NCBI RefSeq assembly: GCF_900087015.1
Contig: NZ_FLKP01000002.1
Span: forward strand, 1,054,001 to 1,118,000
From: Christensenella timonensis
GTDB lineage: Bacteria; Bacillota; Clostridia; Christensenellales; Christensenellaceae
Direction: 5' to 3'
Length of the DNA: 64,000 bases
Below the pieces are notes generated by a model that worked only from the letters and a program-made list of their open reading frames with translations, was not told the DNA's origin and made no database searches. Positions 41,642 to 49,736 of the stretch are shown here, piece by piece. The first letter of the stretch is position 1; every line of letters starts with the position of its first letter. Both the position numbers and the translations under genes were made by a program.

Positions 41642-44059
41642 ATGGGAACCACGGAAATGTTTTTGAATATCCAGGATGTAATGACCCCGGATACGGAGGA
41701 ATATAAAAGATGCCAGCGTCTAAAAGACAGTCTCATCAACGTACAGTCAGAGGTCTGTCTGGAGCGTGCGCATATCGTAACGCGCGTTTACAAGGAAACG
41801 GAAGGGGAAGACGCTTACGTCAGGAAAGCGAAAGCTTTTGACGCGGTCTTAAAGGAAATGAGCCTGTTCGTTGTTGACGATGAGCTCATTTGCGGGCACC
41901 AGGCAAGCAAGAGAAGGAGCGCGCCGCTTTTCCCAGAATTCGCTGTAGACTGGGTAGATAAAGAGATCGAAACCTTCCCCACCAGGGCGCAGGATAAATT
42001 CATGATCACGCCCGAACAGATCGCGGACTACCGTGAAAACATCGTATCGTATTGGCGCGGCAAGACTTTCTTTGACCGTATGATGAGCTATATGACGGAA
42101 GACGTTAATTTACTGCGCGAGGACGCGGGGCTCTTCAGTGTTGGCCTGCATGAGGACGGCGGCCTGGGCCACGTGGCGCTCACCTATGAAAAGCTGCTCA
42201 AAAAGGGCTTTGACGGCATCAAAAACGATATCAACGAACAAATGGATCAACTGGTGGACTGGAAAGCGGAGGACATGCAGAAGCGCAAGTTCTACAACGC
42301 TTGCCTTTCCATCTGCGATTCCATGATCGCTTTTGCACACCGCTATGCAGACCTGACGGCGGAGCTCGCGGCGAAAGAAACGAATGCAAAGCGCAAGGCG
42401 GAGCTGCTGCGCATGTCCGAAAACTGCAAACGTGTCCCGGAATTTCCTGCGCGCGACTTCTATGAAGCCTTGCAGAGCATGTGGTTCGTGCAGGTCGCGG
42501 TGCAAATTTACGACAACGGCGTATCCATCACGCCCGGACGTTTCGACCAGTATGTGTATCCGTACTATGAACAGGATATCTTAAGCGGGAAGCTGACGAA
42601 GATCCAGGCCCAGGAGCTTTTGGAATGTTTCTGGATCAAATTTACGGAGCCGATCAAAATCTACTGTGAAAAGGACGCCGCTTTCCATGCGGGTTACCCG
42701 ATGGGCCAGAACCTGGCGATCGGCGGGATCCGCCCCGACGGTACGGACGGTACGAACGACCTTTCCTACCGCTGTTTGGAGGCGCATTCGCATATCCTTT
42801 TGATGCAGCCAAACTTCTCGGTACGCCTGCACAGGGGCAGCCCGTTTGAATTCGTAAAACGCACCTGCGAAGCGATCCGCATGGGCAACGGTATGCCGCA
42901 GCTCGTCAACGACGAGGTATATGTCCCGGCGATGATGAACGTGGGCGTTCCTTTCGAGGAAGCGCGCGATTATGTGCCGGTGGGCTGCGTGGAAACGACG
43001 CCGCTCAACACATGGGGGCGCTGCAACGGCGGTTACTTCAACTTGAGCAAGGTTGTGGAGCTGACATTAGGCAACGGCGTGTGCGGGATCAGCGGCAAGC
43101 AGGTATCGCCCGCGACAGGCGACCCGCGTACGTTCAAGACGTTCGACGAATTTTTGGAAGCATATAAAAAGCAAATGAACTACTGCATGAGCAAGCTCGT
43201 GAAATGGGACAATATCATCGATATGGTGCATGCAGACCTGTCGCCCACACCGCTTACGTCCATGCTGGTGGACGACTGTATCGCCAACGGCAAAGACGTC
43301 ACGGCAGGCGGCGCGCGTTACAACTGGACAGGCCCTCTTGGCGTAGGGATCGCGAACGCAGGCGACTCGCTGTATGCGATCAAGAAGGTCGTATTTGAAG
43401 ACAAGCTTTACACGATGGACCAGATACTGGACGCTTTGAAGGACAACTTCAAAAACGAACAGCCGCTGCGTGAGTTTTTGGCGAACAAGGTGCCGAAGTA
43501 CGGCAACGACCTGGCGGCGCCGGACGAGATGGTCAAGATCGCGACAGATATCTATTTCGACTCCATGAAAGGATACGAGACCTACCGCGGAGGCCCGTTT
43601 GTGGCTGCGTTGCTGCCCGTTGCTTCCTACGTGGCGTTTGGCATGGCTACGGCGGCGCTGCCGGACGGCAAGCCTTCGGGAGAACCGCTCGCAGACGGCA
43701 TCTCGCCGGATTATGGCGTAGACAAACAAGGGCCGACGGCTGTCATGAAATCCGTTTCCAAAATCGACCACATCCGCTGCGCAAACGGCGTGATCTTCAA
43801 TCAGAAGATTTCACCGATGGCGGTATCCACGCCCGAGGGCATGAAAAAATGGGTGGATATGGTCATGACGTATATCAACCTGGGCGGCGGGCACGTACAG
43901 TTCAACATCGTTTCGGCAGATACTTTAAGGGAAGCGCAGGAAACGCCTGACAAGTACAAGGGACTGGTGGTACGCGTTGCAGGCTACAGCGCATTCTTCA
44001 ATGAACTGGCCGAAGAGGTACAGGACAGCATCATCGCGAGAACGGAACACGAACTTTAA
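41642..44059 (+). CDS. Glycyl radical enzyme 2 (GCVE-type lyase/dehydratase family)
   Basis: An 805-residue glycyl radical enzyme paralogous to the one at 34113. Cys449 in PVGCVETTP is the thiyl residue with Glu451 as likely base; Gly781 in VRVAGYSAFF is the radical glycine. The shared blocks GGARYNWTGP and FTEPIK, and the NTWGRCNGGY segment after the active Cys (HTWGRYNGGY in the paralogue), set the pair apart from the pyruvate formate-lyase type. Strong AAGGAGG upstream. It is in one operon direction with the activase, the sugar importer and the cupin isomerase at 44077. Family and catalytic residues are clear; the reaction is inferred as radical dehydration or C-O cleavage of the imported sugar or polyol. 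Confidence 0.9.
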   Translation: MGTTEMFLNIQDVMTPDTEEYKRCQRLKDSLINVQSEVCLERAHIVTRVYKETEGEDAYVRKAKAFDAVLKEMSLFVVDDELICGHQASKRRSAPLFPEFAVDWVDKEIETFPTRAQDKFMITPEQIADYRENIVSYWRGKTFFDRMMSYMTEDVNLLREDAGLFSVGLHEDGGLGHVALTYEKLLKKGFDGIKNDINEQMDQLVDWKAEDMQKRKFYNACLSICDSMIAFAHRYADLTAELAAKETNAKRKAELLRMSENCKRVPEFPARDFYEALQSMWFVQVAVQIYDNGVSITPGRFDQYVYPYYEQDILSGKLTKIQAQELLECFWIKFTEPIKIYCEKDAAFHAGYPMGQNLAIGGIRPDGTDGTNDLSYRCLEAHSHILLMQPNFSVRLHRGSPFEFVKRTCEAIRMGNGMPQLVNDEVYVPAMMNVGVPFEEARDYVPVGCVETTPLNTWGRCNGGYFNLSKVVELTLGNGVCGISGKQVSPATGDPRTFKTFDEFLEAYKKQMNYCMSKLVKWDNIIDMVHADLSPTPLTSMLVDDCIANGKDVTAGGARYNWTGPLGVGIANAGDSLYAIKKVVFEDKLYTMDQILDALKDNFKNEQPLREFLANKVPKYGNDLAAPDEMVKIATDIYFDSMKGYETYRGGPFVAALLPVASYVAFGMATAALPDGKPSGEPLADGISPDYGVDKQGPTAVMKSVSKIDHIRCANGVIFNQKISPMAVSTPEGMKKWVDMVMTYINLGGGHVQFNIVSADTLREAQETPDKYKGLVVRVAGYSAFFNELAEEVQDSIIARTEHEL

Positions 44060-44076
44060 GGGAAGAAGGGAAGGCT

Positions 44077-44610
44077 ATGACACGGGAAGAAGCAAGGTTA
44101 AGGGCGCTGGAGTATTTCGACAAAGCGCACATCTACCTAAAGGAAGAGGAACGGCAGAATCTGGAGATCGCGGATATGGGGCTTGACGACCTGGAGACGT
44201 ACGGGATACAGATACATGTCTATGTGGATACGGACAGGTGCAGCGCCAAAGAAATGGTACTGTTCCCTTACCAAATCTGTCCGGAGCAGCGCCATCCCCC
44301 GTTCGGAGATTATCCGGGCAAAGAAGAATCCTTCCGCGTAAGGGAGGGGGAGCTCTATGTCTATACAGAGGGCGAACCTGTAGAAAAGTCGAAAATGAAG
44401 GCCAGGATCCCGGCGGGGAAGGAAGACACGTTTACGGTTTTCCACGAGATCGTCTTAAAAAAAGGAGACCAGTACACGATGCCTCCTAATACGACACACT
44501 GGATATGCGGGGGCAAGGACGGCTGCGTGGTGAGCGAATTTGCCACCTACAACCGGGACGATCTGGATATCTATACGGATCCGCAGGTAGCGCGCATGAA
44601 CGGCGTCTGA
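44077..44610 (+). CDS. D-lyxose ketol-isomerase-like cupin
   Basis: A 177-residue cupin resembling the D-lyxose/D-mannose isomerase family. Metal ligands are probably in PEQRHPPFGDYPGKEESFRV (a His and a Glu, about 70-89) and PPNTTHWICGG (a His near 145). The typical C-terminal VVSEFATYNRDDLDIYTDP is present. Such enzymes interconvert aldose and ketose forms of C2-epimer-type sugars with Mn2+. GAAGG before the ATG and a 17-base gap to GRE2 place it in that operon. It may isomerise either the imported sugar or the deoxy product of the radical enzyme; the true substrate may differ from lyxose. Confidence 0.85.
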   Translation: MTREEARLRALEYFDKAHIYLKEEERQNLEIADMGLDDLETYGIQIHVYVDTDRCSAKEMVLFPYQICPEQRHPPFGDYPGKEESFRVREGELYVYTEGEPVEKSKMKARIPAGKEDTFTVFHEIVLKKGDQYTMPPNTTHWICGGKDGCVVSEFATYNRDDLDIYTDPQVARMNGV

Positions 44611-44704
44611 TACCTGTCGTAAAACTGATTGGATCGGCAAGCTGCAGGGTGATAGCCAAGGGCTGTTCCCCTGTGTCTTACTAAAAACAGCTTCATTAAA
44701 ATCA

Positions 44705-44732
44705 TTGTGTATTGTTTAATAAATGATATAAT
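44705..44732 (+). promoter_or_regulatory. Promoter of the DeoR regulator gene
   Basis: TTGTGT at 44705-44710, 16 bases, TATAAT at 44727-44732. Upstream, CAGGG/CCCTG with inner AGCC/GGCT at about 44645-44673 can form a hairpin. Confidence 0.5.
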
Positions 44733-44799
44733 TATAGGTATAAAAGTATGACGTGGAGCGGAAAAAATCCGCTTTATGAAAGGACTGAAGGAGAAAACT

Positions 44800-45582
44800 G
44801 TGTTTCCAGCACAAAGAATTGCAGCATTAAAACAAATCGTACGGGAACAAAAGACGGTGGATATTGCGACACTGTGCTCGGCGCTCAACGTGAGCGATGT
44901 TACGGTACGGAAATATTTGGACCAGCTAGAGCAGGAGGGCTTCCTGAAAAAGATGCATGGCGGCGCCATGCTGATGGAAGAGGAAAGCGAAATCGCTTTC
45001 GATACGATGCCCGAATCTGACGATATGCTGGAAAAAGAGGATATTGAACAGATCGCCAGCCTTGCGGTATCGCTGATCGAGGATGGGGATTCCATTTTTA
45101 TCGGACAGGGGAACCTGTGTCTGGCGCTGGCAAAAAAATTGCATGCCGTCAGCAACCTGACGGTGATCACCAATAATATCAATGCGGTGCCGGATATCTT
45201 GCCCAACGTAAGAAAACTTTTCTTTATCGGCGGGGAGGTGCTCGTCCAGAATGGGAACATGTATTCGTGCGGGACGAAAGCGATCAACCAGCTGGAAGAT
45301 ATCTTTGTGCAAAAGGCATTCATCGGCGTAGATGGGATCGATATGTCCATCGGCGTGACAGTCAACGATTTTGAGCTTTACGAGATCATCGAGAAGATCG
45401 TGGATATCTCGCGGGAAGTTGTGGTATTGGCAGAACACACGAAGTGTGATAAAATTGGGTTACATAAGATTGCAAATCTTGATCAATTCAAAATATATGT
45501 GTCAGATAAAAGGTTGGACGAAAAATACAAACAGTACTTTTTCGAAAGGGATATTAAAATCCTGACTTCTTATGATATTTAA
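44800..45582 (+). CDS. DeoR-family transcriptional regulator
   Basis: A 260-residue DeoR/GlpR-type regulator. The N terminus (FPAQRIAALKQIVREQ) and helix-turn-helix ALNVSDVTVRKYLDQLEQEG (about 30-49) precede KKMHGGAML, the classic DeoR wing. The C-terminal sugar-phosphate sensor has GQGNLCLALAKKL and VVLAEHTKCDKIG. GTG 44800 is chosen because AAGGAG lies six bases upstream; an in-frame ATG at 44776 lacks a close ribosome site. Such repressors are released by a phosphosugar intermediate. It follows the radical enzyme operon and precedes an orphan sugar ABC ATPase. Confidence 0.9.
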   Translation: MFPAQRIAALKQIVREQKTVDIATLCSALNVSDVTVRKYLDQLEQEGFLKKMHGGAMLMEEESEIAFDTMPESDDMLEKEDIEQIASLAVSLIEDGDSIFIGQGNLCLALAKKLHAVSNLTVITNNINAVPDILPNVRKLFFIGGEVLVQNGNMYSCGTKAINQLEDIFVQKAFIGVDGIDMSIGVTVNDFELYEIIEKIVDISREVVVLAEHTKCDKIGLHKIANLDQFKIYVSDKRLDEKYKQYFFERDIKILTSYDI

Positions 45583-45602
45583 CAATACGATGGGTGATAC
45601 TA

Positions 45603-47108
45603 TTGAACGATAAGATAGTAGAGATGAAAAACATCTCATTGACGCTGGATACCAATAACGTCTTGAGCAATGCTGATTTTTACCTGAAAAAGGGCGAAGT
45701 CTGCTCAATTTTGGGAGAAAACGGCGCCGGTAAATCCACCTTAATGAAAGTGCTCACGGGAAGTTATCCGCGCTATACGGGGGACATCCGCTTGGATGGA
45801 CAGGAAGAAGCCGTTGACAGTGTTGTGAAGGCGCAGAAGAACGGGATCAGGATGATTCACCAGGAGTCCCAGTTGATCAATGAATTCAATGTAGAACAGA
45901 ATATCTTTTCGGGCAATGAGATCTGTTATCCGGGCCTGCCGTTTATCAACAAAAAGCTGCAGCGCCAAAAAGCACGGGAGATCCTCGATTTCCTGCAGAC
46001 GGATATCGATATCAACGCGCCGGTGCAGAGTTTGAACATCGCACAGAAAAAAATGGTCGAGATAGCCCGTTCCCTTGTCTACAGTGTAAAAGTGCTGGTG
46101 CTTGACGAGGTGACGGCCTCTTTTACGTCCTATGACAGGCAGACGCTTTTTGAGATCATCCGCAAGCTCAAGGAAGAGGGGATCGCGGTCGTCTTTATTT
46201 CGCACAAGATCGAGGAAGTGCTGGAAATCGCCGACCGGATCGTGATCATGCGCGACGGGAAAACGGTCGAGGACAAACCGATCGAGAATAATTCCGTTTA
46301 TATCGACGTAGACCATATTCTTTTGGAAATGGCAGGGGACGATTACATCAACCGTTATCCCAAAACAAAGGCGAAGATCGGCAATGTGGTCATGAAGATG
46401 CATAAGGTGTCTAACGCGCAGAAAACGGTGATGGACGCGAGCCTGTATATCCGCGAGGGAGAGATCGTAGGGATCGCGGGGCTGGTGGGGGCGGGAAAGT
46501 CGAGCCTGGCCAAGCTCATCGCCGGCGTTGAGCCCATCGAGAAGGGCGAGTGTTATTATAAAGGAAAACCGATGCAGACCAGTAAGCTGGATCAATTCGT
46601 AAAGGACGGCATCATCTACTTAGCGGAGGACTGCGCGAGCAACCTGATCTTAAAGCAGGATGTACAGTACAATATGTCCCTGTCGTCGCTGGACCAGTTT
46701 ATCCATACGGCGCTCATCAGCCACAACAAAGTCCAGAAAAATGCAAAGTATTATATCGACAAGCTTGACTTAAGGAAGGTGTCGCCGCATACGACGGTAC
46801 AGTGGCTGTCGCGCGGGACGCAGCAAAAGGTTGCGCTGAGCAAATGGCTGAAAGCACAGGCGCAGGTGATGGTTTTGGACGAGCCGTCCATCAGCCTGGA
46901 TATTGCCTCCAAGGTGGAGCTTTACAATATCCTGAATAAAATATCGCATACAGGCAAATCCATATTCATGGTGTCTTCCGATTTGACGGAGCTCATCGGG
47001 ATGTGCGACCGCATCTATGTCATGTTCTCTGGCAAGATCGCCGCAGAGCTTGATTCCAAGGAAGCAAATTCCGTGCGCATCCTCCAATATGCATCAGGGA
47101 AAATGTAA
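45603..47108 (+). CDS. Orphan divergent sugar ABC ATP-binding protein (two NBDs)
   Basis: A roughly 501-residue RbsA-like ATPase without a permease or binding protein next to it. NBD1: Walker A GENGAGKST, Q-loop IHQESQLI, Walker B LVLDEVTASF with Val where Pro is usual. NBD2: P-loop GLVGAGKSSL, which is better than the family norm, but the signature reads LSRGTQQK rather than LSGGNQQK and the Walker B VMVLDEPSISLDIASK departs from DEPTRGIDVGAK. TTG 45603 is supported by GGGTGAT; GTG 45594 is the alternative. It follows the DeoR gene by 20 bases and ends at a strong terminator. It may energise the importer at 37-41 kb or permeases elsewhere, or have a regulatory role. Confidence 0.85.
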   Translation: MNDKIVEMKNISLTLDTNNVLSNADFYLKKGEVCSILGENGAGKSTLMKVLTGSYPRYTGDIRLDGQEEAVDSVVKAQKNGIRMIHQESQLINEFNVEQNIFSGNEICYPGLPFINKKLQRQKAREILDFLQTDIDINAPVQSLNIAQKKMVEIARSLVYSVKVLVLDEVTASFTSYDRQTLFEIIRKLKEEGIAVVFISHKIEEVLEIADRIVIMRDGKTVEDKPIENNSVYIDVDHILLEMAGDDYINRYPKTKAKIGNVVMKMHKVSNAQKTVMDASLYIREGEIVGIAGLVGAGKSSLAKLIAGVEPIEKGECYYKGKPMQTSKLDQFVKDGIIYLAEDCASNLILKQDVQYNMSLSSLDQFIHTALISHNKVQKNAKYYIDKLDLRKVSPHTTVQWLSRGTQQKVALSKWLKAQAQVMVLDEPSISLDIASKVELYNILNKISHTGKSIFMVSSDLTELIGMCDRIYVMFSGKIAAELDSKEANSVRILQYASGKM

Positions 47109-47117
47109 CAAGGCCAT

Positions 47118-47147
47118 AAAAAGCCGCGGAGCGCTCCGCGGCTTTTT
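47118..47147. terminator. Bidirectional terminator between ABC ATPase and LacI genes
   Basis: GCCGCGGAG/CTCCGCGGC stem with two central bases, flanked by A-run and T-run, serving both converging genes. Confidence 0.9.
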
Positions 47148-47164
47148 TGTCGTCAGGTCTATCC

Positions 47165-48229
47165 TCACCAGTCGTATAAGTCCCAGGTCGTCTCCCGCTC
47201 GGCTTCCGTTGATTTGCGCGGGATGATGGTGGTGCTCAGGTAGGTCGGCTTTTTATAGTTGGGGGATTGGTGGTCGTCGGTAAACTCAAGCATACGCGAC
47301 ATAGCCATCCGCCCCATCTGGTATCCCGGCACATCCACAGTGGAAAGGGATGGCTCGATGAGCGTTCCTGCGTAAATATTATCGACGCCGATCACCGCAA
47401 CGTCCTGCGGGATATGGCGGCCGAGATCTTTCAGGGCCTTGATCGCGCCGATCCCTGTTTCATCATTGGCGGCAAATACTGCGGTAATGTCCGTCTTGAG
47501 CATCAGGTCGCGCGTACACGCATATCCGCTTTCAGGGGTAAACAAGCCTTCGCGGACATAGGCGGGGTTAAAGGGGATGCCGTGCTCTTTGAGGGCCCGC
47601 AAATAACCCTGATAGCGCTTGATACTCACATCCCGCGCCATAGGGCCGGAAATGTGGGCGATTTTTTTATGGCCCAGGCCGATCAGGTATTCCACCGTAT
47701 CATAGGCGGCCTGCTCGTAGTCGGACAGGATCGATTCGACGCCCGGAATCTTTAAATGGCGTTCCAGGCTGATCACAGGGATCTTTTTTTTGCCGCTGAC
47801 AAGTTCCCTTATGGTATCAAGGCATTCCTGGCCATAATCGTTCTGTTCATTGGCGTAGGAGGAGAGGATGACGCCGTCCGGCATACTGTATAAAAACCGC
47901 ACGAGCGAATCGTATTCCCTCTTTAGGTCGCTTCCCGTTGCATATACGTTGATCAGGTATTCGCTGCCGAGGGCAACGTCTTGTATCCCTTTGAGGATGC
48001 CCGCATGGAAGGGATGGTAAAAAGTCGGCAGGATGACGCCGACGACAAAAGACCTGTTCCCGCGCAGGCGGCTTGCCATGGGGTTTGGGATATAACCGAG
48101 CTGCTCGATGGCATCGTTGACGCGCTTCACGAGTTCCGGCCTTACATATTTATTACCGGTGCGTACATTGGAAACAGTGGCTTGCGAGACACCGGCCAGT
48201 TTTGCAACATCTTTTATGCTTGCTGGCAT
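47165..48229 (-). CDS. LacI-family transcriptional regulator
   Basis: A 354-residue LacI/PurR regulator. The helix-turn-helix SIKDVAKLAGVSQATVSNVR and hinge GYIPNPMASRLRG (about 45-57) are followed by a periplasmic-binding-like effector domain (RSFVVGVILPTFYHPFHAGI, DVAVIGVDNIYAGTLIEP). It senses a free sugar. A palindrome TAAAACGTTTTA lies in its own leader at 48245-48256, suggesting autoregulation. It converges on the orphan ABC ATPase gene and is the third regulator in the radical-enzyme region, after SorC and DeoR; which genes it controls is unknown. Confidence 0.92.
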   Translation of the reverse strand: MPASIKDVAKLAGVSQATVSNVRTGNKYVRPELVKRVNDAIEQLGYIPNPMASRLRGNRSFVVGVILPTFYHPFHAGILKGIQDVALGSEYLINVYATGSDLKREYDSLVRFLYSMPDGVILSSYANEQNDYGQECLDTIRELVSGKKKIPVISLERHLKIPGVESILSDYEQAAYDTVEYLIGLGHKKIAHISGPMARDVSIKRYQGYLRALKEHGIPFNPAYVREGLFTPESGYACTRDLMLKTDITAVFAANDETGIGAIKALKDLGRHIPQDVAVIGVDNIYAGTLIEPSLSTVDVPGYQMGRMAMSRMLEFTDDHQSPNYKKPTYLSTTIIPRKSTEAERETTWDLYDW

Positions 48230-48244
48230 ACTTTTTCTTCCTTC

Positions 48245-48256
48245 TAAAACGTTTTA
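48245..48256 (-). promoter_or_regulatory. LacI-type operator palindrome
   Basis: TAAAACGTTTTA, a perfect 12-bp palindrome with the central CG typical of LacI-family sites, 15 bases before the lacI-family start codon. Confidence 0.6.
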
Positions 48257-48428
48257 CTGTGTTATACAAAAAAAGCTATTCTTTGATAAATAGCGTATTT
48301 TGACGTTATTCATTATACTATAATTGCAGGGGTATTACAATAAGACACGCGTGAAATATTGTGCAAATAAATAACAGATGGACTGGCCGCAAAAGCCATT
48401 ATAGAAAGCAAAACGCATAGGCATACGG

Positions 48429-48683
48429 TCATGGTAAAACGCTAAAATCCTTTGCCAGCGCAAGCTTTTGTTCCCGCGGTAGACGCTTGATGGCGACTTC
48501 GCGCCGCATCGCTTCTGCTTTGGTGGGGAAAGTCTCAAAATAAAACAGCGAGACGGGGCGGCGCGCTTTGGTATATTTGGCGCCTCTGCCGGCATTATGC
48601 AGGCTGATCCGCTTCGTAAGGTTATTCGTCCATCCGGTGTACAGCGTACCGTCGGAACAGCGAAGAATGTATACATAGTTCAT
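48429..48683 (-). CDS. GIY-YIG domain protein
   Basis: An 84-residue single-domain protein of the UPF0213/YhbQ type: MNYVYILRCSDGTLYTGWTN carries the (G/Y)-Y-(I/V) and YTG parts of the GIY-YIG nuclease core, followed by Arg30 and the Glu in TKAEAMRREVAIKRL. Members are small structure-specific nucleases of unclear role in DNA maintenance. No partner genes are adjacent. Confidence 0.88.
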   Translation of the reverse strand: MNYVYILRCSDGTLYTGWTNNLTKRISLHNAGRGAKYTKARRPVSLFYFETFPTKAEAMRREVAIKRLPREQKLALAKDFSVLP

Positions 48684-48902
48684 AGAACCATTGTAACAAA
48701 TGCAAGGAAAAAAGTCTAAGAAGAAAAAAGGCTTCCATAGCGGAAGCCAAGAGAAGAAATTTATGTCAACGCCGCAGCATTATTTTTTGACTACCCCAAC
48801 CCCGTGGGGATGTAGGGCCGAGGTAGAATTTGTATGATCTAATCATAACCGGCTTTCATGAAGCCAAAATGAAAAAAGTATGAACAAAGTGTAAAGTAAG
48901 CA
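48684..48902. other. Intergenic stretch with hairpins
   Basis: No gene seen. It contains a terminator-like hairpin at 48722-48748, a CCCC/GGGG pairing near 48799-48817 and GGCTT/AAGCC pairing near 48852-48867. A transcribed 3' region of the flavodoxin-like gene is the simplest reading. Confidence 0.4.
48722..48748 (-). terminator. Minus-strand terminator
   Basis: GGCTTCC/GGAAGCC stem with a five-base loop; on the minus strand it is followed by TTTTTT. Lies about 155 bases beyond the flavodoxin-like gene. Confidence 0.65.
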
Positions 48903-49451
48903 TCAGAGGCTTTTGCCCAATGATTCCGCTTTTTGCAGCGCGGCGGGGGCGATGCTGCCCGTTTCATTGGCGCCGCCCTGCCAGACAATGCCTTTGTCTT
49001 TCCAGCCCAGGTATTCGATGATCATTTGATATCCCTGGGACACATAATCGTATTCCGGTGCAGTGGGATCGCCGCCGCACAGCAGCAAAGCGCTTTCCTT
49101 CACAGCCAATGGACGCAGGCCGCCCTTACCGCCGTAAGCGTACAGCTTATCGATCGCCGCCTTCATCTGCGCAGGAAAACCCATCCAGTATACCGGCGCG
49201 CAGAAAACCATGACGTCGCAGCTTTCCAAAAGCGGCTCCAGCTCATGGAAATCGTCTTTCTCGATGCAGGCATGCCCGTCTTCCCAGCACCGGTCGCAGG
49301 CGGTGCAGCCGCCGATCTTTTTGATTCCCGCCTCAAATTTTACGGCAGTATGCCCGCTTGCCTGCGCGCCCCTTATCAGCGCGTCCGCCAACAAGTCGCT
49401 GTTGCCTCCGCGGAGGGGACTTCCTGTCAGTACCAGTATCTTTTTACCCAT
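48903..49451 (-). CDS. Flavodoxin-fold NAD(P)H-dependent oxidoreductase
   Basis: A 182-residue FMN-binding protein of the iron-sulfur-flavoprotein/WrbA-like group. LVLTGSPLRGGNSDLLADAL (about 5-24) binds the FMN phosphate, and VFCAPVYWMGFPAQMKAAID is the second flavin loop. Between them GGCTACDRCWEDGHACIEKD holds Cys residues spaced CxxCxxC...C, as in archaeal/clostridial iron-sulfur flavoproteins that bind a [4Fe-4S] cluster. Likely an electron-transfer or quinone/oxygen-detoxifying reductase. Single-gene unit. Confidence 0.88.
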   Translation of the reverse strand: MGKKILVLTGSPLRGGNSDLLADALIRGAQASGHTAVKFEAGIKKIGGCTACDRCWEDGHACIEKDDFHELEPLLESCDVMVFCAPVYWMGFPAQMKAAIDKLYAYGGKGGLRPLAVKESALLLCGGDPTAPEYDYVSQGYQMIIEYLGWKDKGIVWQGGANETGSIAPAALQKAESLGKSL

Positions 49452-49506
49452 CTCACTTACACTCCTTTGCAGAACGTTTTATTTTATTATATATGTAATG
49501 GGGAAA

Positions 49507-49549
49507 TAAAAAAAGGGGTTCAAACCACAATCGCGGTTGAACCCCTTTT
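49507..49549 (-). terminator. Terminator after tRNA-Leu(GAG)
   Basis: AAAAGGGGTTCAA/TTGAACCCCTTTT arms; on the minus strand it ends in seven T residues, immediately after the tRNA. Confidence 0.88.
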
Positions 49550-49552
49550 AGC

Positions 49553-49636
49553 TGGTGCGGTAGATGGGACTTGAACCCATACGTCATGGACACACGCCCC
49601 TCAAACGTGCCTGTCTGCCGATTCCAGCACTACCGC
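49553..49636 (-). tRNA. tRNA-Leu (GAG)
   Basis: On the minus strand GCGGTAG pairs with CTACCGC, discriminator A and encoded CCA follow. The anticodon loop TTGAGGG gives GAG, reading CUC/CUU. A GGTTCAAGTCC T-arm and a long variable arm fit tRNA-Leu. Confidence 0.95.
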
Positions 49637-49660
49637 ATGAATAATGAATCAGCAAGAAAT

Positions 49661-49689
49661 ATTATAGTATACCTTAAGGGCTAAGTCAA
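49661..49689 (-). promoter_or_regulatory. Promoter of tRNA-Leu(GAG)
   Basis: Minus-strand TTGACT (49689-49684), 17 bases, TATAAT (49666-49661). Confidence 0.8.
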
Positions 49690-49701
49690 GCGTTCCAAAA
49701 G

Positions 49702-49732
49702 AAAAAGAGCGGCGTATTTCACCGCTCTTTTT
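49702..49732 (-). terminator. Terminator of the repeat-bearing membrane protein gene
   Basis: AAAAAGAGCGG/CCGCTCTTTTT arms; T-run on the minus strand, five bases after the stop codon. Confidence 0.85.
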
Positions 49733-49736
49733 GCTG

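Noticed and set aside
34113-44610. Glycyl-radical microcompartment locus
   Set aside because: No shell-protein genes, aldehyde dehydrogenase or encapsulation peptides are seen in the window.
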